Of a stretch of DNA of 64,000 nucleotides, positions 39,605-48,898 are shown in pieces. The notes beneath the pieces were generated by a model. It ran no database searches and was not told where the DNA came from. It saw only the letters and a list, made by a program, of their open reading frames with translations. The stretch is from Micromonospora wenchangensis (GTDB lineage Bacteria > Actinomycetota > Actinomycetes > Mycobacteriales > Micromonosporaceae): assembly GCF_002210435.1 (NCBI RefSeq), contig NZ_MZMV01000004.1, positions 1 through 64,000 of the forward strand. The letters are read 5' to 3'. Made by a program: the position numbers and the translations under genes. Positions within the stretch are counted from its first letter, which is position 1, and every line of letters begins with the position of its first letter.

Positions 39605-41176
39605 TCAGCCGGCCGCCGGGGCGGCACCGGCCCGGCGCAGCACCACCAACAGGCGCAGCGAGAGCAGGAAGGCGACCACCATGATCGCAGCAGCGCTCAG
39701 GAACACGACGTGCAGGGCGTCCACGAAGGCGGTCACGGCCGCCCGCGCCTCGGCCGGCGCGACCGTACGCAGCCGGGCCGGATCGCCGACGACGTCGGCC
39801 CCGGCGGCCAGCCCGGCGGTGAGGATCGCGCCGAACACGGCGGCACCGAACGACCCGCCGAGCTGGCGGAAGAAGGTGACCGTGCCGGTCGCCGCACCGA
39901 GCTGCGGTCGGCTGACCGCGTTCTGGACCGCCAGCACCACCACCTGCGTCACCAGCCCGAGACCGAGGCCGAGCAGGAAGATGTCCACGCCGAGCGCCAG
40001 CGGACTGCTGGCCGCCCCCAGCCGGGCCAGCAGCAGCAGGCCGAGGGCGGCCAGCCCGGTGCCGAGCGCCGGAAAGAACTCGTACCGGCCCACCCGGGAG
40101 ATCACCGCGCCCGATCCGGTGGAACCCAGCAGCACACCGACCATCATCGGCACCAGGTGCAGCCCGGCCGCCGCCGGACCGAGACCCTGGGTGATCTGGA
40201 GATAGAGCGACAGGTAGATGATCGCCCCGAAGGTGATGGCACCCACCGCGGCGGCCACCGGGACGGCCGTGCGCAGCACCGGTTCGGCGAACATCCGCAG
40301 CGGCACCAGCGGAGCCGCCACCCACCGACCCGTCCCGGGCCGGGCGCGACCGAGACGGGCCTCCCAGAATAGGAAGGCCACCAGCAGCAGCACGGCGGTG
40401 CCGGCCAGGGCGAGCACCGGCGGCGACGACCAGGGGTAGCGCCGACCACCCCACTCCGCCACCAGCAGCGCCGCGCACACGCCGGTTACCAGGAGCAGCG
40501 CCCCCGGCACGTCCACCCGGACCGGCGTCGGAGGGCCGGTCCGGCGCGGCACGCCGGGCAGCACCAGCGCCAACCCCACCAGACCCAGCGGTACGTTGAC
40601 CAGGAAGATCCAGCGCCACGCCGCGAAGCCGTCGGGCCAACCCGACTGCTGTGCGACGAAGCCGCCGAGCAACGGTCCGGCGATGCTGCCCACCGCGAAG
40701 ACGGCACCGAAATAGCCCTGGTAGCGGCCCCGGCTGCGGCCCGGCGCGAGGTCGGCGACCACCGCGAAGGTCAACCCGATCAGTCCACCCGCACCGATCC
40801 CCTGGACCACCCGGGCCGCGATCAACTGCTCCAGGCTCTGCGAGACGGCGGCGAACGCCGAACCGAGCAGGAAGAAGCCCACCCCGATCGCGTACAGCGG
40901 CCGTCGGCCGACCAGGTCGGAGATCCGGCCGTAGAGCGGGGTGGTGGCGGTGGCGGCCAGCACGTACACCGTCACCACCCAGGACAGCCGGGACAGCCCG
41001 TGCGCCGGGTCGAGGTCACGCACGATCGTCCACAGCGCCGTCGCCACCACCGTCTGGTCCAGCGAGGCGAGCAGCATCCCCAGCAGCAGGCCGCTCACCG
41101 CGAGGGTCAGCCGACGCCCGACCGGCGTCGACCCGGTCTCCCCGACCTCCGTCGGTGCGGTCTTCTCCTGCGCCAC
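39605..41176 (-). CDS. MFS exporter, DHA2 family (14 TM)
   Basis: A 523-residue drug:H+ antiporter. The N-terminal helix ends LLLGMLLASLDQTVVATALWTIV (the DHA2 D-x-T-x-V-N/A-x-A-L motif), then GRISDLVGRRPLY (motif A) and GIGAGGLIGL (motif C-like). Fourteen hydrophobic stretches can be counted. GTG start at 41176 with a weak AGGTG site; the open frame upstream is not protein-like. Its position inside the cluster suggests export of, and self-protection from, the polyketide. Confidence 0.88.
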   Translation of the reverse strand: MAQEKTAPTEVGETGSTPVGRRLTLAVSGLLLGMLLASLDQTVVATALWTIVRDLDPAHGLSRLSWVVTVYVLAATATTPLYGRISDLVGRRPLYAIGVGFFLLGSAFAAVSQSLEQLIAARVVQGIGAGGLIGLTFAVVADLAPGRSRGRYQGYFGAVFAVGSIAGPLLGGFVAQQSGWPDGFAAWRWIFLVNVPLGLVGLALVLPGVPRRTGPPTPVRVDVPGALLLVTGVCAALLVAEWGGRRYPWSSPPVLALAGTAVLLLVAFLFWEARLGRARPGTGRWVAAPLVPLRMFAEPVLRTAVPVAAAVGAITFGAIIYLSLYLQITQGLGPAAAGLHLVPMMVGVLLGSTGSGAVISRVGRYEFFPALGTGLAALGLLLLARLGAASSPLALGVDIFLLGLGLGLVTQVVVLAVQNAVSRPQLGAATGTVTFFRQLGGSFGAAVFGAILTAGLAAGADVVGDPARLRTVAPAEARAAVTAFVDALHVVFLSAAAIMVVAFLLSLRLLVVLRRAGAAPAAG

Positions 41177-41283
41177 GTCACACCTGCCCTTCCCGATGAG
41201 GACAGGGCCTCGGGCCGCAGGTACCCACCGAAGTTGCGCCGTTACCGTCCAGCAGCGTAAGCCGTTCGGCCGGCACGCCGCAC

Positions 41284-42309
41284 TCAGGGCTTCTCGGCCA
41301 CCAGCACGTAGTCGTTGCCGATCGTGTGCAGGCGGCTGCCGCCGAGCACCCGGAAACCGGCCTTCTCGGCCATCGCCCGGCACTCCTCGATCGGGTACTC
41401 CGCCCCACCGACGGTCATCAGTGCCACGTTGAGGCTGGCCAGAGCGCTGTACAGCTCCGGCTGCGCCTCGTCGGTCATCTGGTCGTAGACCACCACCGCC
41501 CCGCCGGAGGGCAACGCCTGGAACGCCCGGTGCAGCAGCGTCTGCCGCTCCTGCGCGTCCCAGTCGTGCAACACGTGGCCGAAGATCAACACATCGGTAC
41601 GGGGCAGCGGGTCGACGAAGAAGTCCCCGCTGTGGAACCCGATCGATCCGGTCAGCCCCAGCTCCGCCAGGTACTCGTGGAACAGCGGCTCTACCTCCGG
41701 CAGCTCGAACACACCGCCACCGAGGTGTGGCCACCGCCGGCACAGCTGCACGGCGATGTTGCCCCGCGCACCCCCGACGTCCACGAACGAGCCGTACCGG
41801 CTCCAGTCGACCGCCTCGGCGAGGGCCGGACCGACGAAACCGTTGATCGAGTCCATGTGCCGCAGGAAGTTGCGGGCGTCGTCCGGGTTGGCGTACAGGG
41901 CCCGCATCGTGTTGGGGCCGCCCCGGCTCGGCGTCTTCGGCGCACCGTCGCGCAGCGCCTCGGTGAGCCGGGACCAGGTCTGGTAGTGACGGTTGCTGGC
42001 CATCCGGATCACCCCGCCGAGGTGCACCTCGCCGCCCTGGACCAGGAACTCCTCGGCCACCGCCGAGTTGCGGTACCGCCCGTCGGCCACCACCAGCAGG
42101 CCCAGCGCCACCAGCGCGTCGAGGAAGGCCCGCGCCAGCCGGGGGTGCAGGCCCAGTTCCGCGCGCAGTTGCGGCTCACCGGCGGGCCCCTTCGCCAGGA
42201 GGTCGAAGACCCCCAGTTCGACCGCGCTGTGCAGCACCTTGGCCTGCCGGTACGCGGTGCTCAACCGGGCCGTCGCCACCCCGTCGGTCACCTGTGGCGT
42301 CGCGTTCAT
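41284..42309 (-). CDS. SAM-dependent O-methyltransferase (DnrK/TcmN type)
   Basis: A 341-residue class I methyltransferase. The N-terminal winged-helix dimerisation domain is about residues 15-95 (VLHSAVELGVFDLLAKGPAG, AFLDALVALGLL). The SAM motif is FVDVGGARGNIAVQLCRRWP near residue 175, and the catalytic His region is FGHVLHDWD near 245. Homologues methylate hydroxyls of tetracyclic polyketides. GGGAGG precedes the ATG. It is divergent from the rightward monooxygenase-azoreductase pair. Confidence 0.9.
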   Translation of the reverse strand: MNATPQVTDGVATARLSTAYRQAKVLHSAVELGVFDLLAKGPAGEPQLRAELGLHPRLARAFLDALVALGLLVVADGRYRNSAVAEEFLVQGGEVHLGGVIRMASNRHYQTWSRLTEALRDGAPKTPSRGGPNTMRALYANPDDARNFLRHMDSINGFVGPALAEAVDWSRYGSFVDVGGARGNIAVQLCRRWPHLGGGVFELPEVEPLFHEYLAELGLTGSIGFHSGDFFVDPLPRTDVLIFGHVLHDWDAQERQTLLHRAFQALPSGGAVVVYDQMTDEAQPELYSALASLNVALMTVGGAEYPIEECRAMAEKAGFRVLGGSRLHTIGNDYVLVAEKP

Positions 42310-42490
42310 CTGTTGCCTCCCGAGGTCGTCGTGCCTCGATCGTGGTCAGCCCGGCTCGCGCCGGCCTCGCACCCCACTCGAACGGGGCGGGTGGAACTGG
42401 CCCGGCGGCCGCCGTCGGCACCACCCTGGACACCGGTCGGCCGGCACACCTGGGTGCGGCGGACACCGACGGCACGGCAGGACGGTGGGA
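42310..42490. promoter_or_regulatory. Divergent promoter region, OMT and monooxygenase
   Basis: 181 nt between the leftward methyltransferase and rightward FAD monooxygenase genes. No clear box pair was seen by eye; it is a candidate SARP-controlled region. Confidence 0.35.
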
Positions 42491-44071
42491 ATGAGACACG
42501 ACGTGGTGATCGCCGGGGCCGGCCCGGTGGGACTGATGCTCGCAAACGAACTACGGCTGGCGGGCGTACGGACGCTGGTGCTGGAACGGTTGCACCGCCC
42601 CAGCGGCCAGTCCCGGGCACTGGGGCTGCACGCCCGGACGGTGGAGGTGCTCGACCAGCGGGGGCTGCTGGACAGGTTCCGGGAGGGCTCACCGGTCTGG
42701 CCGACGGCGCACTTCGCCGGCCTGCGCCGGTTGGACCTCTCGGCGCTGGACGGCAACCACACGTACGCGCTGATGGTGCCCCAGGCCCGGACCGAGGAGA
42801 TCCTCGCCGAGCGGGCCGTGGAACTCGGTGCGGAGCTGCGCTACGGCCACGAGATCGTCGGCTTCCGGCAGGAGGTCGACGGGGTGGTGGTGGACGTCCG
42901 CACCCCGCAGGGCGTACACCAGCTCCGCACCGCCTATCTGGTGGGTTGCGACGGGGGCGGCAGCACCGTCCGCAAGCTCGGTGGCATCGACTTCCCCGGC
43001 ACGTCGTCGACGATGAACGCCCTGCTCGGCGACGTGCGACTGGCCGAGGAACAGCCACCGGGCCCGCAACTGCGCCGGCTGGCCGGAGGGTTGTTCGGCG
43101 TGGTGCCGCTCGACGACGGGTACCACCGGGTGGTGGCCGTGGAGTTCCACACCCCCCAGGCGTCCCGCGACCTCCCGGTGACCCTCGACGAGCTACGGGC
43201 GGCGGTCAAGCGGGTCGCCGGGGTGGAACTGGAGATGAGCGAGCCGCGCTGGACCTCCCGGTTCGGCAACGCCACCCGGCAGGCCGCCCGGTACCGCGAC
43301 GGTCGGGTGCTGCTCGCCGGGGACGCCGCCCACGTCCACTTCCCGGCCGGCGGGCAGGGTCTCAACACCGGCATGCAGGACGCGGTCAACCTCGGCTGGA
43401 AGCTCGGTGGGGTGATCGCCGGCTGGGGTACGCGGGAGTTGCTCGACAGCTACCACGCCGAGCGGCACCCGGTCGCCAGGCAGGTGTGTCACAACACCCG
43501 GGCCCAACTGGCCCTGATGGACCCGGCCGAGGAGATCACCCCGCTGCGGGAGCTGTTCGCCCGGCTGATGGACTTCGCCGAGGTCAACCGCTACCTCGCG
43601 GGGATGGTCACCGGCGTCGACATCCGCTACGACCTCGGTGACGGTCATCCGCTGGTGGGACGCCGGATGCCCGACCTGGCACTGCGGGGGCCGGAGGGCA
43701 CCTCCCGGGCGGTGCACCTGCTGCGGTCCGGCCGTGGCGTGCTGCTGGACCTGACCGGCTCCGCGAGGCTCCGACCGGCCGCCGCCGGCTGGGCCGACCG
43801 GGTCGACGTGATATCTGCGGAGTGTGACACCGAAGCGCCCGCCGCAGCACTATTGTTGCGACCGGACGGTTACCTCGCGTGGGCGAGCGACGATCCCACC
43901 GCGGCCCTGACCGACGAGTTGGAGGTGGCGTTGACCCGGTGGTTCGGCCCGGCCGGCCGGCCGGTGTCCGCCTCACCCCCCGAACCGTCATCCCACGAAC
44001 CGGCGTCACGCGACAGACCGTCCCCCGCCGGTCTGCCGACGGACCCGTCGCCACGGAACAAGGAGTTGTAG
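42491..44071 (+). CDS. FAD monooxygenase with C-terminal extension
   Basis: A 526-residue PgaE/RdmE-type hydroxylase: VVIAGAGPVGLMLANELRLAG, VGCDGGGSTVRKLGG, and VLLAGDAAHVHFPAGGQGLNTG. The thioredoxin-like C-domain ends with LLRPDGYLAWASDD, followed by an unusual tail of about 40 Pro/Ser-rich residues. The stop codon overlaps the GTG of the azoreductase gene by one base (TAGTG), and AAGGAG for that gene lies inside this reading frame. It may use the flavin or quinone-reducing partner encoded next. Confidence 0.9.
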   Translation: MRHDVVIAGAGPVGLMLANELRLAGVRTLVLERLHRPSGQSRALGLHARTVEVLDQRGLLDRFREGSPVWPTAHFAGLRRLDLSALDGNHTYALMVPQARTEEILAERAVELGAELRYGHEIVGFRQEVDGVVVDVRTPQGVHQLRTAYLVGCDGGGSTVRKLGGIDFPGTSSTMNALLGDVRLAEEQPPGPQLRRLAGGLFGVVPLDDGYHRVVAVEFHTPQASRDLPVTLDELRAAVKRVAGVELEMSEPRWTSRFGNATRQAARYRDGRVLLAGDAAHVHFPAGGQGLNTGMQDAVNLGWKLGGVIAGWGTRELLDSYHAERHPVARQVCHNTRAQLALMDPAEEITPLRELFARLMDFAEVNRYLAGMVTGVDIRYDLGDGHPLVGRRMPDLALRGPEGTSRAVHLLRSGRGVLLDLTGSARLRPAAAGWADRVDVISAECDTEAPAAALLLRPDGYLAWASDDPTAALTDELEVALTRWFGPAGRPVSASPPEPSSHEPASRDRPSPAGLPTDPSPRNKEL

Positions 44072-44721
44072 TGCCACAGCTGCTCCACATCGACACCTCG
44101 ACCCGTACGGATGACTCGGTCACCCGAGAGCTGACCGCCGACTTCGCCCGCAACTGGCGGGCGGCCCATCCCGACGGCCAGGTCACCTACCGCGACCTGG
44201 CGGCGGACCCCGTCCCCTACCCGGACCTGCCGAGCCTGGCGCACGCCTTCGCGCCGCCGGAGTCGCGTTCGCCCGAGGCCGCGGCGAGCTGGGCCGTGAC
44301 CGAGCAGCTCATCGCCGAACTGGAGGCGGCCGACACCTACGTCTTCGGCCTGCCGATGTACAACTTCGCCGTCCCGGCGGTGTTCAAGAGCTGGGTGGAC
44401 CGGATCGTCCTGCCCGGCCGTACCTTCGACACCGAGACCCGGCAGGGCAAGCTGATTGGCAAGAAGGTCGTCGTGATCACCGCCCGGGGCGGTTCGTACG
44501 CCCCGGGCACCCCACGCGCGCCGTTCGACTTCCAGGAGCCGTGGATCACCGCCGCGCTGGGTCAGGTCGGTCTCACCGACATCACCTACGTGCACGCCGA
44601 GATGACGTTGGCCGAGTCGATGCCGAAGCTCGCGCAGTTCAAGCCGTTGGCAGCCGAGTCCCGGGAGCGGGCCCACCGCACCATCCGGGAGATGTACGCC
44701 GCGACCGAAGCCACCGGCTGA
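44071..44721 (+). CDS. FMN-dependent NADH-azoreductase/quinone reductase
   Basis: A 216-residue flavodoxin-fold reductase: LLHIDTSTR at the N-terminus (FMN phosphate loop), GLPMYNFAVPAVFKSWVDRIVLPGRTF (the AzoR signature), and VVITARGGSY. AzoR-type enzymes reduce quinones with NADH via FMN. In a polyketide cluster this would reduce quinone intermediates to hydroquinones or assist the adjacent monooxygenase. GTG start coupled to the monooxygenase. This is the right-hand end of the cluster, before a strong terminator. Confidence 0.88.
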   Translation: MPQLLHIDTSTRTDDSVTRELTADFARNWRAAHPDGQVTYRDLAADPVPYPDLPSLAHAFAPPESRSPEAAASWAVTEQLIAELEAADTYVFGLPMYNFAVPAVFKSWVDRIVLPGRTFDTETRQGKLIGKKVVVITARGGSYAPGTPRAPFDFQEPWITAALGQVGLTDITYVHAEMTLAESMPKLAQFKPLAAESRERAHRTIREMYAATEATG

Positions 44722-44741
44722 CCGGACCACCCGAACCCTGG

Positions 44742-44783
44742 CGGACGGGGCGGCCGCGCCACACCGGCCGGCCGCCCCGTCCG
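44742..44783. terminator. Bidirectional terminator at the cluster edge
   Basis: A perfect 15-bp stem, CGGACGGGGCGGCCG (44742-44756) with CGGCCGCCCCGTCCG (44769-44783), followed by TTCG. It separates the cluster from the convergent kgd gene. Confidence 0.7.
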
Positions 44784-44798
44784 TTCGTCACTCCTGCC

Positions 44799-47700
44799 TC
44801 AGGGCTGCGGCAGCGCCGCGTCGATGATCGCGGCCTGCTCGACCTCGTGCTGCTTGGCGGAGCCGACCGCCGGGGCGGCGGCCGCCGGGCGGGAGATGCG
44901 ACGCAGCCGCAGCCCGTCCAGGTGCTCCACCAGGTTGAGCGCCACGAACGACCAGGCGCCCTGGTTGGCCGGCTCCTCCTGCACCCAGGCGAAGTCCTCC
45001 GCGTGCGGGTACCGGTCGAGCACCGCCCTGAGTTCCTCGACCGGCAGCGGGTAGAGCTGCTCCAGCCGGACGATGGCGGTGTCGCCGATGTTGCGGTCGG
45101 CACGGGCCTGCACCAGGTCGTAGTAGACCTTGCCGGAGCAGAGCAGCACCCGCCTGACCGCCTCGGCGGACGGCGGCTCCACACCCGGCCCGCCGTCGGC
45201 CAGCACCGGCTGGAACCCGCCGGTGGTGAAGTCCGCCACGTCCGAGACGCAGAGCCGGTGCCGCAGCAACGACTTCGGCGAGAAGACCACCAGCGGCTTG
45301 CGCTTGGCCGACAGGGCCTGCCGGCGCAGCAGGTGGAAGTAGTTCGCCGGGGTGCTGGGGATGGCGACCCGCATGTTGTCCTGCCCGCACAGTTGCAGGA
45401 AGCGCTCCGGCCGCCCGGACGAGTGGTCCGGGCCCTGTCCCTCCTGCCCGTGCGGCAGCAGCAGCACCAGCGACGACCGCTGACCCCACTTCAGCTCACC
45501 GGAGCTGAGGAACTCGTCGATGATGGACTGCGCGCCGTTGGCGAAGTCGCCGAACTGCGCCTCCCAGAGCACCAGCGCCTCGGGGTTCTCCACCGAGTAG
45601 CCGTACTCGAAGCCCATGGCGGCGTACTCGGAGAGCAGCGAGTCGTGCACGAAGAACCGGGCGTCGCCGGTGGCCAGGCGGGACAGCGGCAGGTAGGACT
45701 CGCCGGTCGGCGCGTCGACGACCGCCGCGTGCCGCGAGGTGAACGTGCCGCGCCGTGAGTCCTGGCCGGCCAGCCGGACGGTGACGCCCTGGGTCAGCAG
45801 CGAGCCGAAGGCGATCAGCTCGCCGAAGCCCCAGTCGATACCGCCCTCGACCGCCATCCGCGCCCGCCGCTGCAACACCTGCTGGACCCGCTTGTGCGCG
45901 GTGAACCCCTCCGGCAGGTGCAGGTGGGCCTCCCCGACCGCGCGGACGACCGCCGCGTCGACGGCGGTGTCGACCTGCGGTTCGGGCTCCTGGCCCCAGG
46001 ACGGACGGACCCGCGACGGCGCGCCGGCCGCGTCCCGGCTGGCCTTGAAGACCCGCTCCAGCTCGGCCTGGTACTCGCGGAGCTGCTGCTGGGCGGTCTC
46101 GACGGTGATATCGCCCCGGCCGATCAACTCCTCGGTGTAGATCTTCCGGACGCTGCGCTTGGCGTCGATGATCTCGTACATCCGGGGGTTGGTCATCGAC
46201 GGGTCGTCGCCCTCGTTGTGCCCACGGCGGCGGTAGCAGACCAGGTCGATCACGACGTCCTTGTTGAACGCCTGCCGGTACTCGAAGGCCAGCCGGGCGA
46301 CCCGGATGACCGCCTCCGGGTCGTCGCCGTTGACGTGGAAGATGGGCGCCTGGATCATCCGGGCCACGTCGGTGCAGTAGAGCGACGAACGGCTGTACTC
46401 GGGGGCGGTGGTGAAGCCGACCTGGTTGTTGACCACCACGTGCACGGTGCCGCCGGTGCGGTAACCACGCAGCTGGGACAGGTTGAGCGTCTCGGCGACG
46501 ACCCCCTGGCCGGCGAACGCGGCGTCACCGTGGACCAGTACCGGCAGCACGGTGTAGCCCTCCAGTCCCAGGTCGAGCCGGTCCTGCTTGGCCCGGACGA
46601 TGCCCTCCAGCACCGGGTCGACGGCCTCCAGGTGCGACGGGTTGGCCACCACGCTGACGGTGGTGCAGTGCTGCCCGTCGGGCGTGGTGTACTTGCCGGT
46701 CTGCCCGAGGTGGTACTTCACGTCGCCGGAGCCGTGCGCCGAGTCCGGGTCCATCTGGCCCTCGAACTCGTTGAAGATCTTCTCGTACGGCTTGCCGACG
46801 ATGTTGGCGAGCACGTTGAGCCGACCCCGGTGGGCCATGCCGATGACCAGCTCGTGGAAGCCGCCCTCGGCGCAGGCCTGGAGCACCTCGTCGAGCAGCG
46901 GGATCAGCGACTCGCCGCCCTCCAGCGAGAAGCGGCGCTGACCGACGTACTTGGTCTGCAGGAAGGTCTCGAACGCCTCGGCGGCGTTGAGCCGGTTGAG
47001 CAGGTGCCGCTGTTCGTCCGGGTCCGGCTTGGTGTACCTGATCTCGATGCGTTCCTGGATCCAGCGCCGTTCCTCCGGCTCCTGGATGTGCATGTACTCG
47101 ACGCCGACCCGGCGGCAGTAGGTGTCCCGCAGGACGCCGAGCACGTCGCGCAGCCGCATCTTCTGCCGGCCGGCGAAGCCACCGACCGGGAAGGTCCGGT
47201 CGAGGTCCCACAGGGTCAGGCCGTGTTGCAGGACGTCCAGGTCGGGGTGCCGGCGGATGGTGAACTCGAGCGGGTCGGTGTCGGCCATCAGGTGCCCGCG
47301 CACCCGGTAGGCGTGGATCAGCTCGATCACCCGGGCGGCCTTGTCGATCTGCCCCTCGGAGGTCCGGGCCACGTCCCGCATCCAGCGCACCGGCTCGTAC
47401 GGGATCCGCAGCGAGGTGAAGATGTCGTCGTACAGGCCGTGCCCGCCGAGCAGCAGTTCGTGCACAGTCTTGAGGAACTCGCCGGACTGCGCGCCCTGGA
47501 TCACCCGGTGGTCGTACGTGCTGGTCAGCGTGGTGACCTTGCTGATGCCGTGGTCGGCCAGGGTCTCGTCGGACATCCCCGAGTACGGCGCCGGGTACTC
47601 CATCGCGCCGACCCCGATGATCGCGCTCTGGCCGGGCATCAGCCGGGGCACCGAGTGCACGGTGCCGATGCCACCCGGGTTGGTCAGCGAGATCGTCGTG

Positions 47701-48596
47701 CCGGCGTGGTCCTCCATGGTCAGCTCGTTGCGGCGGGCGCGCCGGACCAGGTCCTCGTACGCCTGCCAGAACTGCCGGAAGTCCATGCCTTCGCACTTCT
47801 TGATCGACGGTACGACCAGGGTGCGGGTGCCGTCCGGCCGGGCCAGGTCGATCGCGATACCGAGGTTGACGTGCTCCGGCTGCACCAGCGCCGGCTTGCC
47901 GTCCACCTCGGCGTAGGAGTTGTTCATCTCGGGGTGCGCGACGACCGCACGCACCAACGCCCAGCCGATCAGGTGGGTGAAGCTGACCTTGCCGCCCCGG
48001 CCCCGGGCGAGATGGTTGTTGATCACGATGCGGTTGTCCACCAGCAGCTTGGCCGGCACGGCGCGGACACTGGTGGCGGTCGGCACGTGCAGCGAGCTGT
48101 TCATGTTCTGCACGATGCGGGCCGCGACCCCGCGCAGCGGGACCGTGCTCGCGGCGGTGGCCGGGTCACCCGACGCGCCGCCGCCGGACGTCGCCCCACC
48201 GGCCGCCCGGGTTCCGCCGGACCGCTCACCTGGCGACCCGGCGCGCTCGCCGGACGCGGGAGCCTTCCCGGTCCGGGCGGGCGGCGGGGCCGGTGCGCCC
48301 GTTCCGGTCGCCGCCCCGGCACGGGTGTCCGCGGCCCTCACCGGGTCCGGAGCGGTCGCCTCCCGCGGCGGGGCCGCGTCCTGCGGCGGGGCGGTCGTGC
48401 CCGGTGGCGGGGCGGTCGCGCCCGGTGGCGGGGCAGTCGTGCCCGCCCCCGGTCGGTAGTCGGCGAAGAAGTCGTGCCAGGCATGGTCGACGCTCGTCGG
48501 ATCGGCCAGATAGCGCTGGTACATCTCGTCGACGATCCACTCGTTGGGACCGAAATCCGCGAGCGGACTGTCCTGCGAGGTCTGCTGGGTCGACAC
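44799..48596 (-). CDS. kgd: Multifunctional 2-oxoglutarate dehydrogenase E1/E2 (Kgd)
   Basis: A 1265-residue actinobacterial fusion of the TCA cycle. The E1 N-terminal segment [19 protein letters not shown] is followed by a Pro/Ala/Gly linker (about 50-135), then the E2 succinyltransferase domain ending [16 protein letters not shown], then the thiamine-diphosphate E1 domain ([49 protein letters not shown]). It decarboxylates 2-oxoglutarate and passes the succinyl unit to the shared lipoyl complex. GTG start at 48596 with AGAGG upstream. Length and order are normal for mycobacterial/actinomycete Kgd. The low-complexity linker is the least reliable part. Confidence 0.95.
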   Translation of the reverse strand: MSTQQTSQDSPLADFGPNEWIVDEMYQRYLADPTSVDHAWHDFFADYRPGAGTTAPPPGATAPPPGTTAPPQDAAPPREATAPDPVRAADTRAGAATGTGAPAPPPARTGKAPASGERAGSPGERSGGTRAAGGATSGGGASGDPATAASTVPLRGVAARIVQNMNSSLHVPTATSVRAVPAKLLVDNRIVINNHLARGRGGKVSFTHLIGWALVRAVVAHPEMNNSYAEVDGKPALVQPEHVNLGIAIDLARPDGTRTLVVPSIKKCEGMDFRQFWQAYEDLVRRARRNELTMEDHAGTTISLTNPGGIGTVHSVPRLMPGQSAIIGVGAMEYPAPYSGMSDETLADHGISKVTTLTSTYDHRVIQGAQSGEFLKTVHELLLGGHGLYDDIFTSLRIPYEPVRWMRDVARTSEGQIDKAARVIELIHAYRVRGHLMADTDPLEFTIRRHPDLDVLQHGLTLWDLDRTFPVGGFAGRQKMRLRDVLGVLRDTYCRRVGVEYMHIQEPEERRWIQERIEIRYTKPDPDEQRHLLNRLNAAEAFETFLQTKYVGQRRFSLEGGESLIPLLDEVLQACAEGGFHELVIGMAHRGRLNVLANIVGKPYEKIFNEFEGQMDPDSAHGSGDVKYHLGQTGKYTTPDGQHCTTVSVVANPSHLEAVDPVLEGIVRAKQDRLDLGLEGYTVLPVLVHGDAAFAGQGVVAETLNLSQLRGYRTGGTVHVVVNNQVGFTTAPEYSRSSLYCTDVARMIQAPIFHVNGDDPEAVIRVARLAFEYRQAFNKDVVIDLVCYRRRGHNEGDDPSMTNPRMYEIIDAKRSVRKIYTEELIGRGDITVETAQQQLREYQAELERVFKASRDAAGAPSRVRPSWGQEPEPQVDTAVDAAVVRAVGEAHLHLPEGFTAHKRVQQVLQRRARMAVEGGIDWGFGELIAFGSLLTQGVTVRLAGQDSRRGTFTSRHAAVVDAPTGESYLPLSRLATGDARFFVHDSLLSEYAAMGFEYGYSVENPEALVLWEAQFGDFANGAQSIIDEFLSSGELKWGQRSSLVLLLPHGQEGQGPDHSSGRPERFLQLCGQDNMRVAIPSTPANYFHLLRRQALSAKRKPLVVFSPKSLLRHRLCVSDVADFTTGGFQPVLADGGPGVEPPSAEAVRRVLLCSGKVYYDLVQARADRNIGDTAIVRLEQLYPLPVEELRAVLDRYPHAEDFAWVQEEPANQGAWSFVALNLVEHLDGLRLRRISRPAAAAPAVGSAKQHEVEQAAIIDAALPQP

Positions 48597-48789
48597 AGCC
48601 GGGTTCGCCTCTTTCACCACAGATTGACGGCACGCGACGATCTCGTCACGGTGGACGGAAACCACGTTCGATTCAGGCTACGCCGACACCTGCCGGCATT
48701 GTGGACACGGCCCGCCGTCTGCTCCGGCTCCACCGGAAATCCGCTCCCGCTCACGGTGCGACCCGGTCCGCGGCGACGGGGCCGGCACC

Positions 48790-48871
48790 GCCCGGGACGG
48801 CTTCCCGGGCGGTGGGGGTGCCCGACGCCGGGCCGGTGCGGTCGCCGACCGGGGTGGTCGGCGACCGCACC
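48790..48871 (-). terminator. Terminator pair after sugar dehydrogenase gene
   Basis: The main hairpin is a perfect 16-bp stem, GGTGCGGTCGCCGACC (48835-48850) with GGTCGGCGACCGCACC (48856-48871), loop GGGGT. A second stem, GCCCGGGA/TCCCGGGC, lies at 48790-48810. Confidence 0.65.
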
Positions 48872-48898
48872 GCAGGTGGTGGGCCGGTCGCGGGCCGG

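Noticed and set aside
44799..48596. Separate E1 and E2 genes joined by a sequencing error
   Set aside because: Actinobacterial Kgd is naturally a single chain with this order, length and linker.
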